A stretch of DNA of 64,000 nt from the NCBI GenBank assembly GCA_026120185.1, contig JANUWF010001220.1, forward strand, positions 1-64,000, written 5' to 3'. Numbering within the stretch: the stretch's first letter is position 1; each line of letters opens with the position of its first letter. This DNA is from Voacanga thouarsii (Eukaryota; Streptophyta; Magnoliopsida; Gentianales; Apocynaceae). Under the pieces are notes generated by a model, which was not told where the DNA came from, searched no databases, and saw only the letters and a list, made by a program, of their open reading frames with translations. This document shows positions 23,430-35,617 of this stretch, one piece after another. The position numbers and the translations under genes are program-made.

Positions 23430-25450
23430 AAAAACATTATTTACCCAAAAAATATTACGAAAATAGATACACGAATGAATTCAAGAAGGAGATAAATCAT
23501 TCAAAGAAGAAATTATTTCCTAGGAAATCTTATGGTGTACATGGTTTACAAAATAGTTTTTTTTTTTTTAATGTAAGTATAATTTTTAAATTTTATAAAA
23601 TTTTTATGAAACAAAAAATTAACATTATAGTCTATTTGAAATTAATAACAAAATTAGATACAAAACTATATGTGAACTGTCCGCCCCTCCAAAATTTTTT
23701 AAAATTTTATAATTTCTCGTATAAAAATTAAAAATTTTTAAAAATATCTTTTAAAATTTTATATTCTATCCCTTCAATTTTTTTTATAAAAAATTATACT
23801 ATTTTTTATAACATATTTTTTCATATAATTTGTCCCATAATACCAAGTTCTTGATCGTTTGTGAACAAAACTGCCTATATTTTAAAAAAATTAATAGGAA
23901 ATGCTTATAATAACTGAACTATTACATCACTAACCGTTCAAGTTTATTGGCAAAATTTTAAAAAACTATCAATATAACAGTGATACAAATGATAAATTTA
24001 AGATCAGTTTAGAGAGAGAAGTTAGTTCAATATACTTTAGGTGGAAATATACATGCAAGTGCTAATGGTGCTAATGATATAGCATGATTAGTAGTCAATG
24101 ACAAATTAACCAAGGATTTTTTCCTTTTTTTTGGGGGTTAGTAGAATATCATTGTGTCTTCAACGAAAAATGAAATTCAATTTCGAAATTAATTACAAAT
24201 GGTATACATGTTCTGTTATACATTAGATAGAGAAAGAGAGATAAAAATTAAAAATAAAATTTTATCGTAACTTAAACAAATATAGATTGATTCCTTCAAA
24301 AAAAAAAAATAATATTAAAAAAATACAAAGAGCTAGCAATTCAAAGAATACAGTACTATATAATTATCCAAGAAAAGAGGGAAAAAAATCAAAGAAAATT
24401 ATATATTAAAAATTATTTTTAAAAGTCCCTCCTGCAGACATTTTATCGTCTGTCCCATTTTTTAAAAGATTAAATGGATAATTTTATCTTTTTAGATCCT
24501 TGCTTGAGATTTCAAATCAATTTAATGTGCCAAATTGAAATTAATTTTTACGATCTTGTCGTTAAAAACAAATGATCATAACACTTTTTTTTTTGGGGGT
24601 CACTTTCAGGGATTAAATTGCTTATGTCATGATTCGAGGTCTTCGGCTAAAGTGTGAGTGTGTAACAATCCGTCTCAAATTAAAATTAAGATAATAATTA
24701 AAATAATTTTTATTTTTAAAAAATTATCATATATTCAAAATATATCATATGTCACACATTTATCTTACATATTTAATAAAATTTTATTATATTTAAATAA
24801 ATTTATCTCAATTCAATTATTATTCGAAAATTATGTTCAAATAGCTTATGTGTCAACATATTATTAACTTGTGATGGCTTCCATCAAACTAGAGATAAAC
24901 AGCTTGCAAGGTAGAATTTTCTTGCTGTTTTCACAGGCCTTAACTCCTTTCTTCCAAGTAATTAGAAGGAAATATATGGGAATATGATACCATTTTATGG
25001 GAAATATACTCAACATCACATCATGTAGATGTATTTCTTGGAAACTTCATTAGACTTCTAAGGAAATATCATGTAAGTTTCATTACAAATTTAACTTTTT
25101 AAAAATAGCATTTGTTGCAATTAAAAATAAGTTATCAGATACTTTCAAAAAAATAGCGGTAGACTATTTGTGGAATATGATACTTATGTTTGTATTATTT
25201 TAAATATTAAAATTTCTCAATTTGCATTTTTTTTACTACAAAACTAATGGCTAAACTTGTTATTGACTAGTGCTTAAGTTTCAACCGGATAGAATTTAAT
25301 ACCCACCCGACGCGGATGGTGTAGCACCGACCGAAAAAAAAAAAAAACTATATGGAGTCTAAAATATTATAAACTTGTAATCCATAAAGGAGGATAAAGC
25401 ACTCCAAATAGAAATGATCAAACGACTAAATCAAACAGAATGGTATTATA
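23430..25450. repeat. dispersed non-coding repeat, copies 3 and 4 (direct orientation)
   Basis: 23430-24060 matches 10430-11100, and 24600-25445 matches 6230-7800, all in the same orientation but in the order opposite to the left side of the Tat element. This suggests remnants of a tandem array rather than one duplication. 24140-24310 also matches 33725-33895. A half-copy of the 5531-5947 foldback element is embedded at about 24680-24845. No conserved reading frame. Confidence 0.6.
24680..24845. repeat. half-copy of the foldback MITE
   Basis: Shares with the right arm of the 5531-5947 element, in order, the ATTTTTATTTTT, ATCTTA, TATTTAATAA..TTTTATTATATT and TCTCAATTCAA(T) segments. It is a single arm and so cannot fold back. 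Confidence 0.4.
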
Positions 25451-26843
25451 TTTTTTTTGGTTATTTGGAATCATTATATTATTGTTATATATATATATAT
25501 ATATGAATAAGAAAATTCATGATAGTAACTTAAAGGTATATATTCTAAAAAATATTCGAACTCAAAACCTTAGTATAAAATTCCAACATTAACTATCTTT
25601 ATCAATTTAAGTAACAATAATATTAACATTAATAGTAATATAATAATAACAACATTTTGTTCAATATATAGTTTGGCCGGCTCAGATTTCGTTTTCCAAG
25701 TTTAATTATTCAATGGACTCACGGTTATCTGCTGCTTTCGATTTTAATTTCTTAAAGGAAATGGTCCCTTTTTTTCTTCTCAACAACACTTGTTACAGAG
25801 GCTAGTATCCACAAGGTTTAAAAGATGTGATGTCTGATCTTAAAATTCAGGTTAGATGTTTGCACTTATCAAGTCGGAAACTTCTAATAACCACTTTTTA
25901 ATCGTATATTGATGGTCAAATAAGATATTAAGAGATAAATATTTAAGGTATTCTTTTTTTAAAAAATAGATATTCATAAAAATTTTTATACATATATTAA
26001 GAATTTTAAAAATAATATTACAATTTAAATAAAATTTTTATTCTATCCGTATTATGATAACTATTGATTGGTAGAAATTCTCAAGAAGCAAGGGAAAAAA
26101 AGGGAAAAGACTTTTGAAAAGTTGTGTAGTTGATTTAGAATAAATAAAGGTAAAATGATAAGAAACTAATCATTAATTTTAAAAATACATATATAAATAT
26201 TTATTTTGAAATAAATAAAAAATTTCATAAATATTTATTTTGAAATGAAAAAAATACTTATACTTATTATAAATTTGGTAAATCTTTATCATCTTGAGAT
26301 CACATATAATAAAACCAATTTTATTCCACCCTTCTTTAAATCTATAAATTAATAACTCCAGCGTTAAATTATGAGTTCAATAATTATAAGGTTTGGTTGG
26401 AGAAGAGAGGGTTAAATTAATAACTCCACCCTTCTCTGATCAAAGTTTATTTTATTATTATTATTTTGCTCAAAGGTTCTTGGTGCATTTACACTAGAAA
26501 TATATGAAAATTTATTATGTAATAACTTAAAAATTAGCATGGTATACGGAAATTTTATAAAGTGTTAAAAAAAAGAATATTAACAAAGAAAAGAATGAAC
26601 AATTATATTTTATATGCTTTTGAGAGGGGTTATGAATTATTGATTTTTTGCTTTTGGATTATTATTTTTTATGAAATAGAAAATAAACAAAAATATTAAC
26701 ACCAATAGTAATATAGTAATTAACAACATTAATATTAATATCGATATGAGTAAAAATAAAAATTAAAAAAAATAATTTTTGCATAATCAAACTTGTTTTT
26801 GAAGGAAATCGAGTTTGATAAATTACTAATCAAGCATTATTCT
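25451..26843. other. AT-rich non-coding stretch
   Basis: Contains a short (TA)n run near 25486-25503 and many A/T runs. I see no protein motif, inverted-repeat ends or RNA gene. The copia element at 26844 interrupts sequence that resumes at 33477. Confidence 0.5.
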
Positions 26844-27855
26844 TGTTAAAAGTAAGGTACCTATGAGTACAGACAGCCAACTCAACTGAATTGAACAAGC
26901 ACCGCCTATACCCGATCAGGGCTCTAACAAATACAATTATCAAATATCAACAATACCGGTAAGGCCACACAGTCCAAACGTAAAGTAACTAGACAGAATT
27001 CAAACTCAATAGACAAGTTAGTAATAGACCTGAGAGACTTGCTCGCGATTCTACCAGAACATACCAGGCGTCGACACTCCTCTGCACAAGCTGCGACGCA
27101 ACGTACAATACTGCTTACTGAATCACCAGTTCAATACTGGTTTACCTTCAAGAAGTTATTTGCACCACTCCGGTGCGACGGGTATAGCGACTCTCCTTAC
27201 AGGATAAAACGGTCTCAGATTGCTGTTGACGCTCAGCAACTGCGATCACCTCGAAAATCTCCTCAATTCATCGGTTCCGTTAAACAAAAAATTATGGATT
27301 GTGGTAGGAAGAATGGAAGAGGCGATTTTTCTCTCAAGAAAGCAAGACACGAAAAAGAGCATGAACCCTAATGGTGGCTCTGTTCCATTCTTTTAATCTC
27401 GCCATAGGAAAATATTAAAACCCAATCCGAATTAGGAGACTCTAACTCCTTACCAGATTTTATGTTTCCTTTTCCTTTTCAAGTTAGAGTTATTGAGCCA
27501 AATAAAAATAAATGAATGCGAAAACATGGGCCAAACCCGAGTCGGGCGGGCAGCTCGTGCATGTGGCATCCTCCATACCTTGGGCTTTTCTATTAAATCT
27601 ATAGAAAAGCCTTTTAGTATATAAAGGCTCCCATACTCCTCAATTTTTCCCATGTGGGACTCATGTCTAACATGAGTTCCCAAATGGTTAAACACCCAAT
27701 TTTAACAACATTTAATTATGGATTCCCACCATGAAAATGGCTTCTACTATAATCAAAACAATCTCTAGCATGTTAAAAACAATTCCCATTAATTGTTTTA
27801 GACTAACTAATCATGAGTTAAAAGTTATTAACTCCCAAAGTTGCCATTTTCAACA
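26844..27855 (-). repeat. 3' LTR of the 6.6-kb copia element
   Basis: Aligns along its length with 32506-33476. Contains about 25 bases absent from the other LTR near 27365-27390 (CCTAATGGTGGC region) and an extra segment near 27410-27440. The open frame 27039-27371 is an LTR by-product. Ends CAACA at 27855. Confidence 0.9.
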
Positions 27856-28392
27856 ATCCCCCACAAATCCATAGTTAAAGACTATCCAGGATTTACATAA
27901 TCTGCTTTCGATAATGGTACTTTCTGGTTTGAACCACTACATAAGTTATCCAACTTATGTCCCCACAGGAACAGCTGGACTTAAAGTCTTGAATCTGAAC
28001 CTTGAATGTGACGGCGTCCAATGGTAACAACAGACTATTGGCTATGGAGATAATCTTTAGGGTTGACACGTTATGACCATGTGTCCTGATTCTGTCTCAT
28101 GAGTATATTCAGAGAAAACCCAATTCCCTTTAGTTGCGGCATACAACAACACTCACATAGTTGGCGATCTCCAAGGATGTATTGTTAGCATCCTGTCTAA
28201 AAGATTTGATCTTATTCAGAGTCAAAACTCTTACTTATTGCAATAAACGCACCACAGGCTTTTAGGGAAATGACCTAAATACAGAGGTATCAGAATTGGT
28301 GCCAGATTTACTCAAACAGCTTGTTTATACCGCATTGAACTGCCTTATGGGATCTCCACTTGGTCAGTTGGGTTGCCACTGTAGGTGAATCA
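27856..28392 (-). other. 3' untranslated region and polypurine tract of the copia element
   Basis: Minus strand TTTGTGGGGGAT (plus 27856-27867) immediately precedes the 3' LTR and is the plus-strand primer tract. The rest is non-coding between the RNase H stop and the LTR. Confidence 0.7.
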
Positions 28393-29700
28393 TTATTGGG
28401 TTATCAGTCTCATTCCCAACTTGAATTTAAGGAACAAGGATGTTTCTAATCCCTTAGTTAGGGGGTTTGCAATGTTATCTTTGGATTCAACAAAGTCAAC
28501 AGATACTACCTTTTCAGACACTAACTCCCTTATAAACTTAAATTTAACTTGGATGTATCCCTTAGTCTTTTGATTATACTTGGTATTCTTCATCTTTGCA
28601 ATTGTGGTTTGACTATCACAATGCACAGATATAGCAATAACAGACTTGCTGATCATTGGCAAAGAGGACAAAAGTCCATACAACTATTTAACTTCTGTTC
28701 CAATAGTATCCAAAGCACATAACTCAGCCTTAAAAGTTAACCGAATTATCAAAGTCTGTTTACAAGACTTCCAGACGATTGCACCACCACCTAATGTAAA
28801 CACATATCCAGTGCAACCATTGCTACTAGAGTTCTTGGTTATCCAGCTTGCATCACTATACCCTTTAAGTACAGTAGGGAATTTCCCATAATACAGCCCA
28901 AGGGAAACTGTTCTCTTCAAGTACCTTAATACTCTATCCAAGGCCTCCCAATGAGTCCGATTTGGACAACTTGTATATCTTGCCAGCTTAGATGCAGAAA
29001 ATAAAATATCTGGTCTTGAGCCATTTGCAAGATATTGCAAGCTACCAATAATTTGAGAATATCTTAATTGAGACACATGAACTCCATTTTCATTCTTGAA
29101 CAAAGCTACAGAAGGGTCACTTGGAGTTTTAGCAATTCTACAATTTTGATAATCATATTTATCAAGAATACTCTCAACATAGTGAGTTTGAGAAATGGTT
29201 ATTCCCTCAGTTGAGCGAATCAACTTTAGGCCAAGAATCACATTTGCTACTCCCATATCCTTCATTTCAAACTTATTTTGCAAGAATGATTTAGTCTCAT
29301 TAATTATCTCAACATTGGACCCAAATAGCAAAATGTCATCCACATACAGGTATAGAACAATACATGCATTACCTTTAACCTTATAGTAAACACACTTATC
29401 ATTCTCATTTATGTTGAAGCCAAATGATAAAATAGTTTTATCAAAATTTTCATGTCATTGTTTGGGTACTTGTTTTAGACCATATAGGGATTTAACAAGT
29501 TTACAAACTTTTCGTTCAATTCCTTTGGCTACAAATCCCTCAAGTTGATCCATATATATCTCTTCTTCAAGATCACCATGAAAAAAAGTTGTCTTCACAT
29601 CCATTTGGTGGATGGTGGGACCATATATAGAAGCCAATGTAATTAGCACTCGGATTATAGTCAAACGAGCAACAGGAGAGTAGGTATCAAAATAGTCTAT
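28393..29700 (-). pseudogene. copia reverse transcriptase and RNase H
   Basis: The RT start (29455-29664) has IHQMDVKTTFFHGDLEEEIYM and CKLVKSLYGLKQ. The catalytic YVDDILLFGSN is intact at about 29335-29350. The connection continues (NKFEMKDMGVANVILGLKL, GSLQYLANGSRPDILF) into RNase H with the first Asp in YSDASW, then KAELCALD and, after a stop near 28684, CDSQTTIAKMKN and SKDNIANPLTKGL. A frame change or stop lies near 29455. The polyprotein ends at 28393. Confidence 0.9.
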
Positions 29701-31434
29701 TCCCTCCTTTTCTCTAAACCCTTTGGCAACTAATCTGGCTTTATACTTATTTATGGTCCCATCTCATTTAAGTTTCTTCTTAAATATCTATTTACATCCA
29801 ATTGTAGTGCACCCAGGAGGGAAATCTACCAGTTCCCATGTCCCATTGGAGATAATGGAATCCATCTCACTTTTGACAGTTCCTTTCCACTGCCCTACTT
29901 TTGAGAAAGCTATAGCGGCTTGAAAAGTTAAAGGTTCGTCCTCAACATTGTAAGTGACAAAATCACTTCCAAAGTCCTTGACTACCATAGCTCTCTTACT
30001 CCTTCTAGGTTTTTCTAATTCCTCAATTTGAGTATTGGAACTATTTGGACCTACCCTCACAATGTTCATCCTTTCCACATGACCAGGAATAGAATCAGAT
30101 GTTAAGGCTGAATCTAAAGTAGAAACATCTTGAGGCAAACTAGTTTTCATGGGAAACACATCCTCAAAGAATGTAGCATCACGGTATTGAATAATAGTGT
30201 TACAATCTATGCCAGGAATTTCAGACTTAATTACCAAAAGCCTCATGGCATAGCTTGTTTCCACATAACCAATAAAGATGGCATTAACAGTCTTTGGTCC
30301 TAACTTCTTCCTCTTATGTTCAGAGATTAGAACTTTTGCAAGACAATCCCACACACGGAAGTATTTTAAGTTAGGTTTCCTACCTTTCCAAATTTCAAAT
30401 GGAGTTACCTCTCTATGTTTGTGAGAGACTCTATTCAGAATATGGCAAGCCATATTCAAAGCCTCGCCCCATATATACTTAGGTAATCCAGAATTCAAAA
30501 GTAAACTGTTAATCATATCTTTAAACGTTCTATTTTCCATTAAGCAATCTCATTAGATTGGGGAGAATAAGGGGGTGTCTCCTCATGAATTATGCCATTA
30601 CTTTGGCAATATTCAACAAATGGATTAGACCCATACTCTCCACCTTTATCAGATCTAAACCTTTTAAGTTTCTTGCCAGTTTGAGTTTCAGCTTCATTTT
30701 TAAATATGAGAATCTTTTCAAGTGCTTCATCTTTATGTTTAAGTAAGTAAACATAGCAATATTTACTGCAATCGTCAATAAAAATAATAAAGTATTTTTT
30801 ATGATCCCTAGTCAACAAGCTATTGAATTCACAAATGTCTGTGTGAACTAAATCAAGTATTTCTGAATCCCTTTCAATTGAGTGATAGGGTTTCCTGATT
30901 GTTTTAGCTTCCACACACACTTGACATTTGTTCTTCTTATCAATTGAATGTTTAGAGATCAAGTCTAAATTCATCATTCTTTTAATAGAATCTAAATTTA
31001 AATGTCCAAATCTACTATGCCAAACATTAGTGGATTCAATAATGTGCACCATAGGATAAACAGAATTCTCAACAAAAGAAGCTTTATTCAAATTAGAAGT
31101 AAATGGTTCAACTCTTAATTTAAATAAACCATCTGACAAATAACCTTTGATAACAAAAGAATTGTAGTACATAATCACTACTTTATTACATTTGAACGTG
31201 AATTCATAACCCTCTCTAACTAAACATGAACCACTAAGAATATTTCTACGCATTATTAGAATATGGTGCACCCTATGAAGAGAAAGAATACGCCCTGAAG
31301 GAAACTTCAAGTCCATGCGTCCAATCCCCAATACATTAGCTGCAGCTGAGTTCCCATCTTTACAGTTTTTTCTTTAATAGGCTGGTAAGACACAAAAAGT
31401 AATTTATCAGCACAAACTTGCACATTTGCTCCAG
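29701..31434 (-). pseudogene. copia protease remnant and integrase
   Basis: Protease: a stop then IAGANVQVCADKLLF at about 31395-31436, where the family reads W-L/I-D-T/S-G-A; the catalytic Asp-Thr/Ser is gone. GAG-pre-integrase: VWHSRFGHLNLDSIKRM and CQVCVEAKTIRKPYH form the HHCC site. Integrase core: HTDICEFN (Asp), FRSDKGGEYG (Asp), then a stop at 30540 beside SPQSNEIA where the Glu region PQQNGVAER belongs; MENRTFKDM resumes beyond. The C-terminal region continues to about 29790 (WKGRKPNLKYFRVWDCLA). The gene is broken at the third catalytic region. Confidence 0.85.
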
Positions 31435-32465
31435 CTATTCAAGTGGCTCATAAATGGTAAAGACTTTTGGGTTAACAGAAACATACCTTTCATCATCATT
31501 AGAAGTAGTGATGCCAGTCCCAACCTCAATGGTACAAACCTCAGCAAGGTGTGTACTCAAATCAGCTTCCACTTGACTAGTATCCTCTATCACCACATTG
31601 ACTTGGGCTTCAGAATGTGGTCCTTGTTTGACTTTGGGCTTTTTAGATGGACAGTCCTTAGCCCAATGTCTAACTTGACCACAATTCCAGTAAGGTTTGT
31701 TCACTTTTGATTTCTTCTTAGCCTTGCCTGTTGTCTTGTTTATATTTTTAGAGTTTGAATTAACCCCCATATTCCTCTGATTATTGCTCTTCTTCCTAAT
31801 AGTCACCACATGGATATTAGATTCCACAGGTATAATATAACTATTCTTTCTATATTGCACCTCAATGGATATTGATTTCATTAGATTGTTTAGAAAAATC
31901 TTCTCCATCTTGTGTTTGAGGGACATACCAAAGTCCTCACAAGACTTAGGAAATTTCTCTATCACTGACATCACTTGGAACTTCTCAAGAAGTTCCATAT
32001 CCGATTCATAAAGAGAGTGAATAATCAATTGCAACTCTTGAGTCTGTTCAGTCACAGACTTGCCCTCAACCATCTGAAACTTCAGGAATTTGGAGATATA
32101 ATACCTTTCCAGACCTTCATCCTCGGTATTATATTTCCTATCCAATTCATCCCATAACATCTTTGTTGTGTATGACTCAGAACAGTAGACATCAAAGAGA
32201 GCATTTGTCAATGCTGACAGTATTGCTCCTCTACCTACATTGTTCTGTTCATCCCACGCAGCAATCTTAGCTACTTTAGGATGCCTTTTAGTTAGTATGG
32301 GCCTGTCTACCTACACTGTTGACAATAAGCCCCTCATGGTTAACCAAATTTTCATGCGTTTTGCCAACGTTTGAAATTCTGCCCTGGACCAAATTTATCC
32401 GGTAGACCATTCAATTCAACCAAAGGCTTATACGCAGCAAATGCAGTACCTGACGAACTAGCCAT
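31435..32465 (-). pseudogene. copia gag with altered zinc knuckle
   Basis: Starts at the ATG at 32465 (MASSSGTAFAAYKPLVEL), about 40 bases inside the 5' LTR, and reads on to FKRWQNA before stops; 32211-31435 is open for 258 residues. UBN2-type features: LWDELDRKYNTEDEGLERY, KFLKFQMVEGKSV, LIHSL. The zinc knuckle is YWNCGQVRHWAKDC, in which the first Cys of CWNCG is replaced by Tyr, so zinc binding is doubtful. A lysine-rich segment precedes it. Confidence 0.85.
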
Positions 32466-32505
32466 TGCACACAACCAAATAATTGCAGAATAACTTCTTA
32501 AAGAT

Positions 32506-33476
32506 TGTTAGAAACAGGATACCTACGAGCACAGACAGGCAACTCAACTGAATTGAACAAGCACCGCCTATACCCGACCAGAGCTCTAACAAATGTAATT
32601 ATCAAATATCAATAATGCCGACAAGGCGACATAGTCCAAACGTAAAGTAACTAGACAGAATTCAAACTCAATAGACAAGTCAGTAATGGACTTGAGAGAC
32701 TTGTTCGCGGTTCTACCAGAACATACCAAGTACCGACACTCCTCTACACAAGCTGCGACGTAACGTACAATATTGCTTACCGAATCACCAGTTCAATACT
32801 GGTTTGCCTTCAAGAAGTTTTTCGCCCCACTCCGGTGCAATGTGTACAACGACTTTCCTTGCAGGTTAAGACGGTCTCAAATTATTGTCGACGCACACCA
32901 ATTGCGATCACCTCGAAAATTTTCTCAGTTCACCGGTCCCGTTAAGCTAAAAATTATGGATTGTGGTAGGGAGGATGGAAGAGGTGATTTTTTTCTCAAG
33001 GAAGCAAGACACGAAAAAGAGCATCTGTTCCCTTCTTTTAATCTCGCCTTAGGAAATAACTCCTTACCAGATTTTATGTTTCCTTTTTCCTTTTCAAGTT
33101 AGAGTTAATTGGGCCAAATAAAAATAGAGGAACGTGAAAAGATGAGCTAAGCCCGAGCCGGGCCGGTCGGACGACGCGCGCGTGTGGCATCCTTCATACC
33201 TTGGGCTTTTCTATTAAGTCTATAGAAAAGCCTTTTAATATATAAAAGCTTCTACGCTCCTCAATTTTTCTCATGTAGTACTCATGTCTAACATGAGTTC
33301 CCAAATGGTTAAACACCCAACTTTAACAACATTTAATTATGGATTCCCACCATAAAAATGACTTCTATCATAATCAAAACAATTTCTAACATATCAAGAA
33401 TAATTCACATTAATTGTTTTTGGTTAACTAATCATGAGTTAAAAGTTATTAACTCCAAAAATTGTCATTTTCAACC
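32506..33476 (-). repeat. 5' LTR of the 6.6-kb copia element
   Basis: Starts TGTTAGAAACAGG and ends at 33476 before the ATTCT duplication. Homologous throughout to 26844-27855. The sequence just inside it (minus ATCTTTAAGAAGTTATTCTG) does not match a primer site I recognise. Confidence 0.9.
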
Positions 33477-34173
33477 ATTCTTGATTTGAATTCGATTTGA
33501 TTATCAAATGACAGGAATAGTTCATTCGATTACAACTTTATTTTTTGGTAAAAATGGGAGCAGTGTGGAAACCGAAAACCTGTGGAAAATGAATCCCGTG
33601 GAAGAGGATCGATCCATATTCAGATATACGCTTTTATCAGCTCCACACCAAAGCCTCCAACCCACAGCTTCCTCCATGTACTTGCAATGAAATAATATAC
33701 TGGGAAATCTATTCTAAATGGCGATTTCATTTATAAAATGTTAGTAAAATGAAATTGTGTCTTCAACAAAAATGAAATTCAAATATTATACATATTCTTT
33801 TACAGATTAGATAGACAAAAAGAGATAAAAATTTAAAATAAAATTTTTTCGTAACTTAAACAAATATAGATTGATTCTTTCAAAAAAAAAAAAAAATCAT
33901 TTTGAACTGCTTATTTGATCGGATCCCTTGTGAAAGGCAGAATTCTGAATAAAGTTTTCGTTTTTTTTTTCTCCTTTTTCACCTTACACAAGGCTTTCTC
34001 ACATGAGTTTTGCACCGCACATTTAGGGCCTCTGATGGTGTGATTTTTTTCTTTTTAAAAAGAAATTTAACGACCATAATTTTCTTTTTAAAAAAATTTC
34101 ATGTGACGTTTAAATATTTTTATGACGTTTATAAATATTTGTAACTTTGTTATAAATATTTTTATGACGTTGA
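33477..34173. other. non-coding spacer with a dispersed-repeat fragment
   Basis: 33725-33895 matches 24140-24310 (shared GTGTCTTCAAC, CGTAACTTAAACAAATATAG, GATTGATTC then a poly-A run). A 60-codon frame from ATG 33508 has no recognisable motif. 34090-34173 is a short degenerate tandem repeat built on TGACGTTTATAAATATTTTTA. Confidence 0.5.
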
Positions 34174-34181
34174 CGTTTATG

Positions 34182-35403
34182 TAGGGGTGACAATCGTGTC
34201 GTGTTCGGATGGGCGGGTTGTGTTAATTTGAGATAATTACACTTGACAGGCCAACCCGAACACGACCCGATTAATAAACGTGTCGTGTCGTGTCAACTCA
34301 TTTATTTTCGTGTCGTGTTCGTGTTATAAAACGGGTTGACACGACATGACACAATTAGACACAAAAATTAAATAGATAATTACTAAATTCGTCAACCCGA
34401 ATACCTACTAAACCCGCCATTCTGTGCACCATTACACAAAAAATTTGAAAAAATCAAATCAAATTATATAAAATTAAAAAACTAATAAAATAGTCCGTAA
34501 AGTCATAAATAACCAATAAAATAACAAACCATCCCGCTAAATATTTAGAAATCTTAATAAATTCATAAGATTTAATCTTAAAAATCTAAACAAATGTAAT
34601 TTTGTAATAAAATTGGATTATTCAAGAAATTATTTTCTCTAGATATTTAGAACAACAATTTTGTCGTAACATGTCAGGAATTTTAAAGAGCAAATAGAGA
34701 GCAAAAAATGAGCACGAAAGGAAGGCTTGTCCTTGTATGGTGTAATTCAAATTGTCTTTGTCCCAATGTCAGAAATAACATAATATACGAATTGGTCAAT
34801 CGATGCTGAGTGAACCTTACCCTCTGTTAAATGCACCACATGAGCTTCTTTTCATTCTATATTCGATTCGGTCTGTAGACATATTACATACGTTATTTCC
34901 TAAAGGTCTAACCTTCTCCTTTAGACTCGCGTAAGGTCATTGCTTACCAACTCGTACTAATATTATTATTATAGATACTAAATAATAATTAATTAAGAAT
35001 GATTCATTTACTATATATCAAGCAAATAACCACATTAACATTATTTATTTTCTTTAAGATATCTCATATAATTAAACAAAATAGACACACAAACAATTTA
35101 ATTAATTCATATAATAAAATTTAATTCAATTAATTCATGTAAAAAATTAAATTATCTAATTTTCTATAGTAAAATTTGTAGGGTATTACAACAAATATTA
35201 AATATAAATATTAAAAAAAGTTAAACAGGTTCGCTGGTTGAAACGGGTTAAAACAGGTTGAACCCGTATATGACATGTACACGTTTAAAGTTAAACGAGT
35301 CGACCTATTTCAACCCGAATCCGCTAAACTCCAACCCTAACTCGCTATAATCGTGTCATGTTCGTATCGTGTTGGCGTATCGTGTTCAATATTGCTGCCC
35401 CTA
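34182..35403. mobile_element. non-autonomous hAT element (1.2 kb)
   Basis: The ends are TAGGGGTGACAAT and, inward from the right, TAGGGGCAGCAAT. A perfect 8-bp target duplication CGTTTATG flanks it (34174-34181 and 35404-35411). Subterminal regions are rich in CGTGTCGTGTT and AACCCGAACACGA motifs. The interior is AT-rich with no transposase. It is inserted in the TGACGTTTATAAATATT minisatellite, which continues to about 35455. Confidence 0.85.
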
Positions 35404-35558
35404 CGTTTATGTAACTTTGTTATATATATTTGTGACGTTTATAAATATTTTTATGAGTCACCTTAATAAAATTATAGGATAATTTTGGGTTTCGATACAA
35501 CTTTCTTTCATGAATAGAGCAAAGCGCGTGGGGTCATGAGGCCTTTTTCTCTTGCGGC

Positions 35559-35565
35559 TATAAAG
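35559..35565 (+). promoter_or_regulatory. TATA box of the membrane-protein gene
   Basis: TATAAAG lies 53 bases before the ATG at 35618, so transcription would start near 35590. This argues against any start codon upstream of 35618. Confidence 0.5.
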
Positions 35566-35617
35566 TCGGTTATAATCTGGAGCTCCGGTGGGTGTAAAGT
35601 GTAAAGTTATCACAAAA

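Larger units (their letters stand above)
26844..33476 (-). mobile_element. Ty1/copia retrotransposon, complete but decayed (6.6 kb)
   Basis: Two LTRs of about 1 kb begin TGTTA and end CAAC(A/C), flanked by a perfect ATTCT duplication (26839-26843 and 33477-33481; the last base of the right LTR is changed). On the minus strand the order is gag, protease, integrase, RT, RNase H, i.e. copia. A polypurine tract TTTGTGGGGGAT precedes the 3' LTR. Many stops and a lost protease triad make it non-autonomous. Confidence 0.92.

Noticed and set aside
27039..27371. 110-codon frame in the copia LTR, with a shorter version at 32773-33102
   Set aside because: It lies inside both LTRs, runs antisense to the element and has no recognised homology. 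Explained by LTR duplication.
35588..35617. N-terminal extension of the membrane-protein gene
   Set aside because: It would start at GTG, unusual for plants, and lies almost at the expected transcription start behind the TATA box at 35559. The ATG at 35618 is preferred.
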